Positions 17,205 to 26,245 of a DNA stretch of 64,000 nt are shown here, in pieces; position 1 is the stretch's first letter; every line of letters begins with the position of its first letter. Source of the stretch: Ktedonobacteria bacterium brp13 (GTDB lineage: Bacteria; Chloroflexota; Ktedonobacteria; Ktedonobacterales; Ktedonobacteraceae). The notes beneath the pieces were generated by a model. That model ran no database searches. It was given only the letters and a program-made list of their open reading frames with translations, and was not told the origin of the DNA. The stretch covers positions 7,047,485 through 7,111,484 of the forward strand of contig AP024096.1 in assembly GCA_015099395.1 (NCBI GenBank), given 5' to 3'. Made by a program: the position numbers and the translations under genes.

Positions 17205-18443
17205 ATGTTTAAGAAGAGAGCTGTATGGATAGAGGCAGCATATGTTTTTATACTCAGTCGCATTGTTGTCGTCTTTTTTTCATATGTAGCTGCGTCTATC
17301 TTGCCTGTGGATCATTCCACAGAGGTTTTTAACTGTTTTAGTACCCCTGGCAAATGTTTTTTGATGTGGGATCGGTATGATGTAAATAGTTATATTGCTC
17401 TAGCGGAACATGGCTACCATTCTCTCAGGGAGACTGCTTTCTTTCCACTCTGGCCAGCGCTACTACGTATCTTTGCCATTCCATTTGGCGATAATATTCT
17501 GGCTTACACTGCTTTAGGGATAGTCTTAGCAAATCTTTTTTTCTACCTGGCACTGGTTTTGTTGTATCTGTTGGTGCTAGAACTCTATGGTGATCAGCAG
17601 GTCGCTGTACGGGCGCTCTATTATATCGCGTTTGCTCCCTATGCCATCTTTTTCTTTATCGGATATACCGAATCGCTCTTCTTATTTTGCTGCCTCTTCA
17701 CCTTTTTCTGTTTGCAGCGCGCACTACAAAAAGGACAAATGGTCTACTGGTTGTTGGCTGGCATCGGTGGTTTTTGTGCCTCACTCTCCCGTTCGCAGGG
17801 CATTTTTCTGCTTGTACCATACGGTCTTGTCTTTATACAATGCTATCTCTGGCCCCTAACACACCCATTGGAGCGTAGTGAGTGGCGTACTCTTTTTCAG
17901 TTCAATATCTGGCGTCAACGTTTTGTGCAGACCAACTGGCATGAGAAGTTTCTAGCCCTCTTGCCTCTTCTTTTGGTCCCCATGGGTCTGGGGCTCTACA
18001 TGTTCTATCTCTGGCGGACTAAAGGCGATCCTCTGGCATTTAGTGCTGCTGAGGTGGTGTGGGGACGGACAGGGGCTATGCCCTGGTATACTGTGCACCT
18101 GGCTCTTAAAAATCTGTTTATTGACAATACTTTACAGGTACAAAATCTGTTGAACCTGCTAAGTGTGTTTGTGTGCCTGGCTGTGCTTATTGCGGGTGTT
18201 CGGCGTCTTCCTCTGTACTATACACTCTTTGCTGCTTTGTTGTTTGTCTTTCCGCTGCTCTATCCCTGGGGAAGTGTCGACCCGTTGGCTTCTATCCCGC
18301 GTTATATACTGGTCATCTTCCCTGTCTCTATTTTCCTCGCAACCGTGAAGTCACCACGCTTTGAAAAGGCATATTTAGCGTTCATCGTCTCTTTCTTCAT
18401 CGTCTTTGTTATGCTCTTTACCTTGCACTACTGGGTTGCTTGA
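17205..18443 (+). CDS. PIG-V-like integral membrane mannosyltransferase
   Basis: A 412-residue polytopic membrane protein with about ten hydrophobic segments. It shows GT-C-fold marks shared with PIG-V (GPI mannosyltransferase 2) homologues: an N-terminal WDRYDVNSYIALAEHGY, where the acidic residues would be catalytic, then FFPLWPALLR and GYTESLFLFCCLFTFF. Such bacterial enzymes transfer mannose from a polyprenyl-phosphate donor to cell-surface glycans or proteins on the outer face of the membrane. Monocistronic, followed by a clean terminator. The exact acceptor is unknown. Confidence 0.75.
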   Translation: MFKKRAVWIEAAYVFILSRIVVVFFSYVAASILPVDHSTEVFNCFSTPGKCFLMWDRYDVNSYIALAEHGYHSLRETAFFPLWPALLRIFAIPFGDNILAYTALGIVLANLFFYLALVLLYLLVLELYGDQQVAVRALYYIAFAPYAIFFFIGYTESLFLFCCLFTFFCLQRALQKGQMVYWLLAGIGGFCASLSRSQGIFLLVPYGLVFIQCYLWPLTHPLERSEWRTLFQFNIWRQRFVQTNWHEKFLALLPLLLVPMGLGLYMFYLWRTKGDPLAFSAAEVVWGRTGAMPWYTVHLALKNLFIDNTLQVQNLLNLLSVFVCLAVLIAGVRRLPLYYTLFAALLFVFPLLYPWGSVDPLASIPRYILVIFPVSIFLATVKSPRFEKAYLAFIVSFFIVFVMLFTLHYWVA

Positions 18444-18466
18444 AGCAATCCAGTTTTGACTAAGAG

Positions 18467-18490
18467 GCACCAGCATTCGCTGGTGCTTTA
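18467..18490 (+). terminator. Terminator of the PIG-V-like gene
   Basis: GCACCAGC-ATTC-GCTGGTGC followed by TTTA, 23 bases after the stop codon. Confidence 0.7.
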
Positions 18491-18533
18491 ATATGACATT
18501 TCGCGCTTACTATGTTGCGCTTCCGTATACTTT

Positions 18534-19253
18534 TTAATTGGCTCCGACGATGGGTTCTGTTGCATGGCTGGGGACATGTGCGTTAAATGTATCTTTATGG
18601 TCCTCAGTTGTTTGTTTGGGCGCTCCTCTCAGGTTACTGATAAGAAGCACAATGGCGACAACGGGATACCAGGTTGAACTGATATACTGCATGATTGTCA
18701 GCGCGGGGACGACACCATCTACAACGGGAAGAGAGAAGTATATAAAACCTAGAATGAGAGAGACAACACCTGTCACAATCGCTATGTACCCAAGGATCAG
18801 GGGGAGCACGCGGGTTTGAATAATGACAATTCCCAACGGGATAATGAGTGCTGCGGATGCTGCCATGTAAAAGTGCTGGAGGGCCTGAATCAGGCTGATG
18901 CCAATCAATGCTACATTCACAGAGTTAGTGAAAGCACAGAAAATAAAAAGCGATCCTTCTAGCAGAGCTAATATTACAAGGGAGATGCCCCCCAGAACGG
19001 TTGCCCAGCCCGCAAAACTCGTTGTCGCTCCAGCCAGATGAACAATAGCAAGGGCAAAGAGCACGATAACAAATGGCATGGCTGCCTGGAGGTAGCCCCC
19101 ATAGATCAGACCATTGTGGTACTGTCTGGCATATATGAGTAATTGTGCAGGATCAACAGGTGGTTTGGGTGCCATGTTGAAAGATAGGTAGAGCAACGGC
19201 ACAGAAAAAATGCCAGTAAGCGCAGTCAGAATGCTAAAGAGTCGTTTGGACAT
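18534..19253 (-). CDS. Polytopic membrane protein, DUF4386-like
   Basis: A 239-residue protein with about seven predicted membrane helices and a short charged C-terminal tail. Opening MSKRLFSILTALTGIFSVPLLYLSF and later HFYMAASAALIIPLGIVIIQTRVLP resemble the DUF4386 group of uncharacterised bacterial membrane proteins. ATG at 19253 is preceded by AAGGAGAAT. It converges on the mannosyltransferase gene and has no operon partner. Function unknown. Confidence 0.65.
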   Translation of the reverse strand: MSKRLFSILTALTGIFSVPLLYLSFNMAPKPPVDPAQLLIYARQYHNGLIYGGYLQAAMPFVIVLFALAIVHLAGATTSFAGWATVLGGISLVILALLEGSLFIFCAFTNSVNVALIGISLIQALQHFYMAASAALIIPLGIVIIQTRVLPLILGYIAIVTGVVSLILGFIYFSLPVVDGVVPALTIMQYISSTWYPVVAIVLLISNLRGAPKQTTEDHKDTFNAHVPSHATEPIVGAN

Positions 19254-19490
19254 GAGTTATTCTCCTTGTTTGAAAAAGCATGCTAGTAACTTTTTTTCAT
19301 CACTTCCTTGTCCTTAGTATAGTTCAGTGTGCATATTTTAACTAGTGAAGACTCTCATGTATATGGTGTGACAAATGTCATAGGAACGAAGGAGAAGCCG
19401 GGCCTGCTGAACATAATCAGCAGTACCGGAAGAAGGGGTGTATACAATAGAAGCACTAGAGGAAGAATAAGAGCATAGAGACCTCACGCC

Positions 19491-19928
19491 TTAAAAGGCA
19501 TGTCCGCCTTTCGTCTTCATGTGGCGCAGACAATTAGCAAGTTGGGCATTGAAGGTTACACCCTCATACCAATCTGGATGTGTTTCATGAAGTGCCTGAA
19601 ATGCAAGTGTAATGATATAGCGATCAAATGAGTTAATGTCTATCTTTAGCAGGTGTTCTCGTAGTTGTTGGGAAGACGGGGCAATCCATTGTTCTGGCTC
19701 TTCTCTATCATCGTTTAGCACACTATGAGATGTGTAAGGGAGTGTCGATGCCTGGCTTACCCGTGTGTATCCCAATGCTAGAAAGGTAGGTTGGCATGCA
19801 TCGGCGAATGATGGGACAAGAATATTCTTATGAACCCACTGCTCAATTATAGTAAGAAGATCCTTATCACTAAGAGCTAATAAGTCCATCTGAACTTGCT
19901 TGATAAAGGCTCGATTTTGACTGTTCAT
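19491..19928 (-). CDS. Hypothetical protein
   Basis: A 145-residue soluble protein starting MNSQNRAFIKQVQMDLLALSD. The sequence is helical with two conserved-looking parts: LLTIIEQWVHKNILVPSFADACQ and SFDRYIITLAFQALHETHPDWYEG. No family is recognised. An upstream in-frame TTG at 19949 would add seven residues, but AGAAGG sits between it and the ATG at 19928, so the ATG is preferred. Isolated on the minus strand. Confidence 0.55.
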   Translation of the reverse strand: MNSQNRAFIKQVQMDLLALSDKDLLTIIEQWVHKNILVPSFADACQPTFLALGYTRVSQASTLPYTSHSVLNDDREEPEQWIAPSSQQLREHLLKIDINSFDRYIITLAFQALHETHPDWYEGVTFNAQLANCLRHMKTKGGHAF

Positions 19929-20578
19929 CGATGCAAAAATCCTTCTCAACTATTGCTTGCATACAGTGATTGACAAAGAAGTTGGTAAGAAAAAAGCGGC
20001 GACTGCAAACCCTGACCCTGGCTGCTCCTTCTTTTCAATCAGTTACTTTTTGTGTCTTTTTATTATGAGCTAAGTATACCACAGACTGCTTTTGCCTTTT
20101 GTTTTTGGTACATTAAGCGGGCAGTACTGTACTATATGCTGTACTATAGCCAGACCTTTAAAACCAAAGTACATAGCGTTTTGTTGAATTGCTTTCAATA
20201 GAACGCTATGTAAGCTGATCTATATTGTTTCGGATCGCGCAATTTTTAGCCAGTTTTGTGGTATGATTGGTGGTATATCCATCACATGCAAGCACTTTCA
20301 TGTGCTGCATTCATGAAGAACCACCTCCCTTAGAATTAAAATTTGAGTTTTTATAACTCAGGGTACACTGTTTAATCCATCTGGTTGAGGTATGGTTGTG
20401 ACCCACATTTTGAGCTTAAAATAAGCAGTTGTATGCGTATATTTACCAAATATCTCCTGCCGAGCACGCATTTTTGACAGCGTGTCCTTCGTTGAATGAC
20501 CATGCGAAAACATCCACACTTTTATCTTTTGAAGAATCGTTACTTTGTTCGCCTGCTTTAGAGTAAGAGGAGCCATCT
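19929..20578. other. AT-rich intergenic region with a hairpin
   Basis: No convincing gene. An 11-base inverted repeat (TACATAGCGTT at 20170-20180 with AACGCTATGTA at 20202-20212) lies in it, as do two copies of TGTACTATA near 20128-20152. A minus-strand frame at 20358-20576 has no ribosome site. Confidence 0.4.
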
Positions 20579-20935
20579 ATGAGAAAGAGACCAGACGGAA
20601 AAATGCTGTGGAGCTTAGAACGTCACAATCTTCACACTGATTTATGGGACCATATCTGCCCTGGATGCCAGCAAGCACCACCAATCTATGTGCATTCGTA
20701 CTTAACAGAGTCACAGGATAGGCTTGCATCTATGTATTTGTGCGAAAAGTGTGCACAGAAAAAGTTAGCTGAGTGGTTACGCTGCTCGGATAGAACTGAT
20801 TATCGCATTTTCGAACATATCACTGACTTTGATGCGGCATCTGTTTATCACAATGAGCAGAATGATGAAGAAAATTTGATCATTACACGCTGGAGCCATG
20901 ATCAACGACAGAGGCGCTTACGCGATAAAGAGTGA
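20579..20935 (+). CDS. Small zinc-ribbon-like hypothetical protein
   Basis: A 118-residue basic protein with two Cys pairs spaced like a zinc ribbon: CPGCQQ near residue 27 and CEKCAQ near residue 55. The C-terminus is highly charged (RQRRLRDKE). ATG follows TAAGAGGAGCC. It may bind metal or nucleic acid; no family is recognised. No operon partner. Confidence 0.6.
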   Translation: MRKRPDGKMLWSLERHNLHTDLWDHICPGCQQAPPIYVHSYLTESQDRLASMYLCEKCAQKKLAEWLRCSDRTDYRIFEHITDFDAASVYHNEQNDEENLIITRWSHDQRQRRLRDKE

Positions 20936-21075
20936 AATTGTGTCACGATGCGGGTCAATCTGTGTGATCAGGTAGGGTCAGGTGCAATTATGCTAAATTA
21001 CTCGATGGTGTCGATTTTCTGTATTTTTTAGTTATAGCGCACGAGTTATTCTCTATTTTGAGAGAGGAGTATGCT

Positions 21076-21903
21076 ATGAAACTTTTTCTTTCGACTGATT
21101 TTGAAGGGACCAGCGGCATCGTGGCCTGGGAGCAGATTCTGGAGGGCCAGGCCGAGTATGCTCAGGGACGACAACTGTTGACTGCTGAGGTTAACGCTGT
21201 CATCAAGGGTGCTCAAAGTGGTGGGGCGACAGAGTTTGTTGTCAATGACGCTCATAATGCGATGCGTAATCTGCATCCTCAGGATCTCGCCGGGCGTGCG
21301 ACTTTGATTACCGGTAAGCATAAGCCGTTATATATGATGGAAGGGCTAGATGCTTCATTTGATGGTATCTGCTTTGTCAGCTATCATGGCTCGATTGGTG
21401 CGGAGCATGCTGTTCTCTCACATACCTACAATCCTGGTGCGATCTGGGAGGTCCGTATCAATGGTACCATTGTCGGAGAATCCGGACTGAATGCATTGGT
21501 GGCTGCTCACTATGGAGTGCCGATTATCTTTGTGAGTGGTGATGATGCAACTGCTGAAGAGGCTACATTTATTGCGCCGAAAGCGGAGATGGTGGTTGTC
21601 AAGCATTCTATTGGGCGCTTCGCTGCTGCGAATATACATCCAGAAGTGGCGTGTGAACTACTCTATGCTGGTGCAGAACAGGCTGCTCGCATGATTGGGC
21701 AGATGCATACACCACAGTTCCATCTACCTGCTCAGATAGAAGTGACTTTTCTGGTCGCCGATATGGCGGAGATGGCGCTATGGATTCGCGGCGTTGAGCG
21801 TGTTTCAGCGCGTACAGTGAAATTTAGTGGGGAAAACCTTTTAGACCTGTATCGTACCTTCGTCACAGTTGTGACCTTGACACGATCATTGGTTGATCGC
21901 TAG
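21076..21903 (+). CDS. M55-family D-aminopeptidase (DppA-like)
   Basis: A 275-residue zinc aminopeptidase that releases N-terminal D-amino acids from small peptides. The DppA ligand set is intact at almost identical positions: D8 and E10 (STDFEG), H60 (VNDAHN), H104 (VSYHG) and E135 (VGESGLNA). ATG at 21076 sits behind AGAGAGGAG. DppA homologues form self-compartmentalised decamers. Likely role is turnover of D-amino acid peptides from cell-wall material. Single gene with its own terminator. Confidence 0.88.
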   Translation: MKLFLSTDFEGTSGIVAWEQILEGQAEYAQGRQLLTAEVNAVIKGAQSGGATEFVVNDAHNAMRNLHPQDLAGRATLITGKHKPLYMMEGLDASFDGICFVSYHGSIGAEHAVLSHTYNPGAIWEVRINGTIVGESGLNALVAAHYGVPIIFVSGDDATAEEATFIAPKAEMVVVKHSIGRFAAANIHPEVACELLYAGAEQAARMIGQMHTPQFHLPAQIEVTFLVADMAEMALWIRGVERVSARTVKFSGENLLDLYRTFVTVVTLTRSLVDR

Positions 21904-21954
21904 GGGTGGACCAGCGTGTGTAGATAATCATGCGTGCCGCCGCTGCCGGATGCT

Positions 21955-21981
21955 AAGAACCCGCCTCACAGGCGGGTTCTT
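21955..21981 (+). terminator. Terminator of the M55 aminopeptidase gene
   Basis: AAGAACCCGCC-TCACA-GGCGGGTTCTT, an 11-bp perfect stem; it may serve both convergent genes. Confidence 0.75.
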
Positions 21982-22003
21982 AAGTGTGGATGGGATTCTG
22001 ACA

Positions 22004-22720
22004 TTATTGACCGGGTGTCTCTGACTCGTCCAGGCGTGCAGGATTGTCTATCTGCCGGAGGCGATTCCAGAGCACATAATCGGTTTGATGTTTGGGGACA
22101 TAATAATGACCTTCAGGGGCAACCATATCCGCCATCCCGACGAACTCACCTTGTTCGAGATGCTGTAGATCAATATATTTTGCCCCTTGCTCCAGGCGTT
22201 CTCCTGCAGGTACGATAACGATACTACGCAGTTCGTCTTTGGTCAGATCTGCCAGTCTGGTGTGCAGTTCTTTTACATTTACATTAGCGGCTCGTAGCCC
22301 TATATCTTGTGGCTCTGAGCGTAGGCTATAGTTTGCGCCAGCAAAATTGTTTGGTCTGAGGTCCTCTTCAAATTCATTTGCCTGACTGGACTGTGCGCTG
22401 GACCCAGGCTCCTTCTCAGGCCCTGCATTCAGCTTTCTGTCCTTGCGAGGACTGTACGCGTTTGAGTCGCTACCAGACCGATGTTTTCCTTCTTCCATCA
22501 TTGCAATCGAATCTTGCTTTTTGGTAGTCACATCGGGGGGAATTACTTTTTGGGGATGGACTTTGATGTGTGCTGGTAATGGAGCAGGATTCTCATGTCG
22601 TTTTGCCTGCTCAACGTAGGCCTCTTTCTTTTTATATGGTCCAGTTGTAATCTCTGTAGTTTTCTCTGGATTGTTATGGCCATGTATCTTAGCTGGTCGC
22701 TGCTGATGTCTCTTTGACAT
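22004..22720 (-). CDS. Hypothetical two-part protein with conserved C-terminal domain
   Basis: A 238-residue protein. The first 130 residues are hydrophilic, basic and low in complexity (MSKRHQQRPAKIHGHNN...). The last 90 residues are compact and look conserved: ADLTKDELRSIVIVPAGERL, GAKYIDLQH, GEFVGMADM and YYVPKHQTDYVLWNRL. Start ATG at 22720 behind GGAAGGATAAAAAT. Function unknown. The disordered basic head suggests binding to nucleic acid or cell-surface polymer. Confidence 0.6.
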   Translation of the reverse strand: MSKRHQQRPAKIHGHNNPEKTTEITTGPYKKKEAYVEQAKRHENPAPLPAHIKVHPQKVIPPDVTTKKQDSIAMMEEGKHRSGSDSNAYSPRKDRKLNAGPEKEPGSSAQSSQANEFEEDLRPNNFAGANYSLRSEPQDIGLRAANVNVKELHTRLADLTKDELRSIVIVPAGERLEQGAKYIDLQHLEQGEFVGMADMVAPEGHYYVPKHQTDYVLWNRLRQIDNPARLDESETPGQ

Positions 22721-23065
22721 ATTTTTATCCTTCCATTTGGAGTAATTTCTCTTTGTATCGACCTTTTTGTTGTGCCAGATATACGCTTCTTTCGCATCAC
22801 CCTGGGACTAATTTGGTGGTGTGTAGATAAATGCACATACATGTACACGTTAAAGCAAATAAAACGTAACATCTCTACTTGCAGTAGAGTTTTATGAGAC
22901 TACTATGTGAAGAAGTGTATAGTCTCTCGCCATTTCTACAGTAGAGGGATCGAGCGGTTGGAGCACGAATAGCAAGAGAAATCCTGAGCGAGCCTGTGTA
23001 ATCGAGTGAGATGACGTTGTATACTTTTAAGCGTATACTTTTGTCACTAGAATAAAGGAATTATT
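22721..23065. other. Intergenic divergent promoter region with twin GTATACTTTT
   Basis: No gene. GTATACTTTT occurs at 23019-23028 and 23033-23042, just upstream of the MFS exporter gene, and could form overlapping promoter elements or a regulator site. Confidence 0.35.
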
Positions 23066-24388
23066 ATGAAGGAAGGCGAAGAGGAAGTACAGAATATGGA
23101 TGAGGCTGTACTACTTCCTCCTACACCTGAAGATGCTATTGTTTCTGATCGTGATTCGTATGGTGCGCTCCGTTCTCGTAATTTTCGCTTATTGATCACG
23201 GGTGCTTTTCTGGCTTCCTTTGGTCAGCAGATGGTAACTGTGGCGATCGGGTGGGAACTCTATGATCGTACTGGTTCCGCTCTGGTGCTGGGCGGTGTTG
23301 GACTGGCACAGGTTATCCCAATTATTGTGTTATTTTTGCCTGCTGGCTATTTGATTGATCGCTATAATCGTAAGTACGTTATGATTGCCAGCGTTTTCTT
23401 GCAGATGTTTGCGGTGTTAGGACTGGCGGTTCTATCTTTTACGCAGGGTCCGTTACTCTTGATTTATCTCTGTCTGGTCGCTCTTGGCACTGCGCAATGT
23501 TTCAGCTTACCTACCAGTCAGGTGTTGGTATCTCAGGTTGTAGATGAGCACTCCTTTGAGAATGCGATGACATGGCGTAGTAGTGTTACCCAGTTGTCAT
23601 CGGTGTTAGGTCCGGCGACGGGTGGTTTTTTGATCGGCATATTCCATGGAGCTTCATATATCTATGTAATCAGTGCTGGTCTGGCTGTGGCCTTTATCTT
23701 GATGCTAAGCTTGATGCGTGTGCAGCCGCAGAAGCAGGTGCGCAAAGCGAGCCGTCCCTCGCCGGGTGAACTGCTGAATGGTCTACGCTTCCTGAAGCAG
23801 ACGCAAGTGATGCTGGCGGCGATTACGCTGGATCTCTTCGCTGTCCTGTTGGGTGGCGCGACCTCTCTCTTGCCGATCTTTGCGAAGAGCATTTTGCATG
23901 TTGGTCCCTTTGGTCTGGGCTGGCTTCAAGGTGCGGACTCGATTGGCGCGGTCTGTATGGCGCTACTGCTGGCCCATCGTCCTCCTTTCCAACATGCCGG
24001 TCGGACCCTGCTGTTAGCGGTCACCGGCTTTGGTATCGCGACGATCGTTCTGGGTCTCTCGCATTGGTTCTGGCTTTCATTGCTAGCGCTCTTCGTCCTG
24101 GGTGCATGTGACAATATCAGTGTTGTGATCCGCTCAACCCTGGCTCTGGTACGTACGCCTGATGCGATGCGTGGACGTGTGGGCGCGGTTACCTCGCTCT
24201 TCATCGGTACCTCCAACCAGTTGGGTGGTTTTGAATCGGGACTGGCTGCTCAGTTCTTTGGTCCGGTTGTGGCGGTCGCTGCTGGCGGTGTGGGCACCAT
24301 TCTAGTCGTCATCCTGGTCGCAACGTTCTGGTCTGAGATGCGCAACTTGCGTACCTTGCGTGAAAATCCAGCAGAGCAGCCTGCATAG
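23066..24388 (+). CDS. MFS exporter of the EntS-like MFS_3 group
   Basis: A 440-residue, 12-helix carrier with a 30-residue hydrophilic N-terminus. Family marks: ALRSRNFRLLITGAFLASFGQQM, GWELYDRTGSALVLG, LPAGYLIDRYNRKYVM and RMRGRVGAVTSLFIG-type C-half motif (DAMRGRVGAVTSL). Members of this group export siderophores, macrolides or other metabolites. ATG follows AAAGGAATT. No biosynthetic gene neighbours it; substrate unknown. Confidence 0.82.
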   Translation: MKEGEEEVQNMDEAVLLPPTPEDAIVSDRDSYGALRSRNFRLLITGAFLASFGQQMVTVAIGWELYDRTGSALVLGGVGLAQVIPIIVLFLPAGYLIDRYNRKYVMIASVFLQMFAVLGLAVLSFTQGPLLLIYLCLVALGTAQCFSLPTSQVLVSQVVDEHSFENAMTWRSSVTQLSSVLGPATGGFLIGIFHGASYIYVISAGLAVAFILMLSLMRVQPQKQVRKASRPSPGELLNGLRFLKQTQVMLAAITLDLFAVLLGGATSLLPIFAKSILHVGPFGLGWLQGADSIGAVCMALLLAHRPPFQHAGRTLLLAVTGFGIATIVLGLSHWFWLSLLALFVLGACDNISVVIRSTLALVRTPDAMRGRVGAVTSLFIGTSNQLGGFESGLAAQFFGPVVAVAAGGVGTILVVILVATFWSEMRNLRTLRENPAEQPA

Positions 24389-24432
24389 TCAGTTCCTCCT
24401 CATGCTCTGTTGTCTTGTGATGATATGGCGTT

Positions 24433-24496
24433 CTCGCGACATTCTTATACTTCCTTGCATGTTTGTGTGTATTGATCAAGCAAAGAATGTCGCGAG
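24433..24496. repeat. Perfect 14-base inverted repeat after the MFS gene
   Basis: CTCGCGACATTCTT at 24433-24446 and its complement at 24483-24496 flank a 36-base spacer. The right arm overlaps the last codons of the alpha/beta-hydrolase remnant, so it may be a bidirectional terminator or a product of rearrangement. Confidence 0.5.
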
Positions 24497-24775
24497 CCGT
24501 TGTGCGACGATAGCGGGAGACTCAACAGCCCAGGACAGACCATACGCTGCTCCAAAGTCTGCGACGACCAGGTTGAGCGGCGTTGGGATAGCGGCCTCTA
24601 CTATCAATTCGTCGAGAAAACGGGCCATATTCTCTAGTGAACAGGTGAAATCTGCCGGAGCAGTAGAACGTCCAAATCCTGGCAAATCAATAGCAAAACA
24701 GCGATGTTGCTCCTTTAACTGATCTATAACCCCACTCCACGAATAACGTGTGCCATCATTATCCTCCTTTAAAAA
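24476..24775 (-). pseudogene. Alpha/beta-hydrolase remnant, N-terminally truncated with central deletion
   Basis: The open frame runs from an in-frame stop at 24776 to 24476 and reads NDGTRYSWSGVIDQLKEQ, then FAIDLPGFGRSTAP, ENMARFLDELIVEA and LNLVVADFGAAYGLSWAV. This is the core opening of an alpha/beta hydrolase up to the nucleophile elbow, where the normal GxSxG serine strand reads VADFGAAYG. It then jumps straight to ESPAIVAQRLATFF, the usual C-terminal helix of the family. The cap, acid and His regions (roughly 150 residues) and the N-terminus are missing. Confidence 0.6.
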
Positions 24776-25006
24776 TCACCTCGCTTATATAACTACACAT
24801 GATCATTGATATTATTATACGTGCCTATCTATATCTAAGGATCAAAAATCTACTTTTATAATTAGATGCTATGTAGCAGCGCAGAAGATAGTTGGCAGGG
24901 TGTGTAGAAGACAAAAAATTACGATCCATTCACACTTTGAGATGGTGAGAGTAGAGGGAGCCGAGATTATCTATTATTGCGTAGAGTACAAAGCGTAAAG
25001 GACGAG

Positions 25007-26245
25007 CTACTGTTTGATCCCATCGATATCGATCAACAGATGACGCGGCCCACGTAGTACTGCATTCGGACGATAAGGGGGTGGATCAGTGACCAGACGT
25101 GGATTGATCAAACGCCTGGCTAACGTATTAAGCGCAGTCTGAACCTCTAGCCGGGCGAGTGGCGCACCAAAGCAGTAATGTATTCCGTTGCCAAATCCAA
25201 GGTGCTGATTATCTGTCCGATCGGGGATAAAACGTTCGGGATCGTCAAAGCGCTCGGGATCTCGGTTGCCTGCCGCTAGCATGAGATAGACAGGTGCGCC
25301 CTTTGGAATGGTCTCACCCCCAATGTGAATATCCCGCCCGGCGGTTCGTTGTGAGTTGAACTGGACCGGTGGCTCAAAACGTAGGGTTTCCTCAACAAGC
25401 GGAACAATGAGCTCTGGTTCGTTACGCAAACGTAGGAGCACCTCTGGATTACGCAACAGGGTCAGCATGCCGTTGGTCTGGAGATTGACTGTAGTTTCGT
25501 GGCCGGCAATCAGTAGCGTAACTGCGGTGCTGATTAACTCCATTATTGATAACTGGCCATCAGGACTGGTATCGCTTATCAACCGCGAGAGCATATCCTC
25601 TCCAGGCTGCTGCTTGTGCAGGACGATTAAGTCTTTCATATAGTGACCAATCTCGGAGACCGCTTGCTGTGTAGTCAGTTCCTGGTTCTCTTCACTATCT
25701 TGCGGTTGAGGATCGAGGGAAGAGGCGATTTTATTAGCCCAGGCATGGAAGCGCACTTCATCTTCTGACGGCACGCCTAACAACCTGCATATAACCGTTA
25801 CTGGGAATGGATAGGCGAAGTCATCCACGATATCAATGCGTGTACGCTGCTGGGTATGGAGCCCATCGAGGAGATCATTGACAATCTGCGCCAATTCATT
25901 TTTCATGTTGTCGACCAGGTTAGGCGTATGTGGTGGTCCAAACTGTCGTGTTATCATACGTCGCAGACGGTCATGTTCGGGCGGGTCCGTCCGAATAAAG
26001 GAGACTGGGAACTCGCTGGCTGCTGCTGCTCTAGCTTTTCTATCCTCTGGATCGCGTGTCCGAATATCTGAACTGAGGCGGGGATCATGTAAGAGATCGG
26101 TGATGAACCGATATTTACTGACGATATAACTCCCATCTGGCTCACGCAGCACTGGCGTCTTGCGCAGTTCAGTATAGAGCGGATAGGGATTAGCGCGATG
26201 AGCGATATTATTGATCTGTTGAAAGAGAGTTTCCTCTGCCATCAT
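25007..26245 (-). CDS. Cytochrome P450
   Basis: A 412-residue soluble bacterial P450. The I-helix oxygen-activation motif is AGHETTVN, the K-helix ExxR is EETLRF, and the heme-thiolate loop is FGNGIHYCFGAPLARLE with the Cys near residue 355. The N-terminal segment has no membrane anchor. Its ATG overlaps the stop of the reductase gene (ATGATG over TGA) with AGAGGACA as ribosome site, so it is the last gene of a three-gene operon with its own electron-transfer partners. Resembles CYP107-like and related hydroxylases; substrate unknown. Confidence 0.9.
   Translation of the reverse strand: MMAEETLFQQINNIAHRANPYPLYTELRKTPVLREPDGSYIVSKYRFITDLLHDPRLSSDIRTRDPEDRKARAAAASEFPVSFIRTDPPEHDRLRRMITRQFGPPHTPNLVDNMKNELAQIVNDLLDGLHTQQRTRIDIVDDFAYPFPVTVICRLLGVPSEDEVRFHAWANKIASSLDPQPQDSEENQELTTQQAVSEIGHYMKDLIVLHKQQPGEDMLSRLISDTSPDGQLSIMELISTAVTLLIAGHETTVNLQTNGMLTLLRNPEVLLRLRNEPELIVPLVEETLRFEPPVQFNSQRTAGRDIHIGGETIPKGAPVYLMLAAGNRDPERFDDPERFIPDRTDNQHLGFGNGIHYCFGAPLARLEVQTALNTLARRLINPRLVTDPPPYRPNAVLRGPRHLLIDIDGIKQ

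Noticed and set aside
20358-20576. 72-residue minus-strand frame before the zinc-ribbon-like gene
   Set aside because: No ribosome site upstream of its ATG, and the same bases carry the ribosome site of the plus-strand gene.
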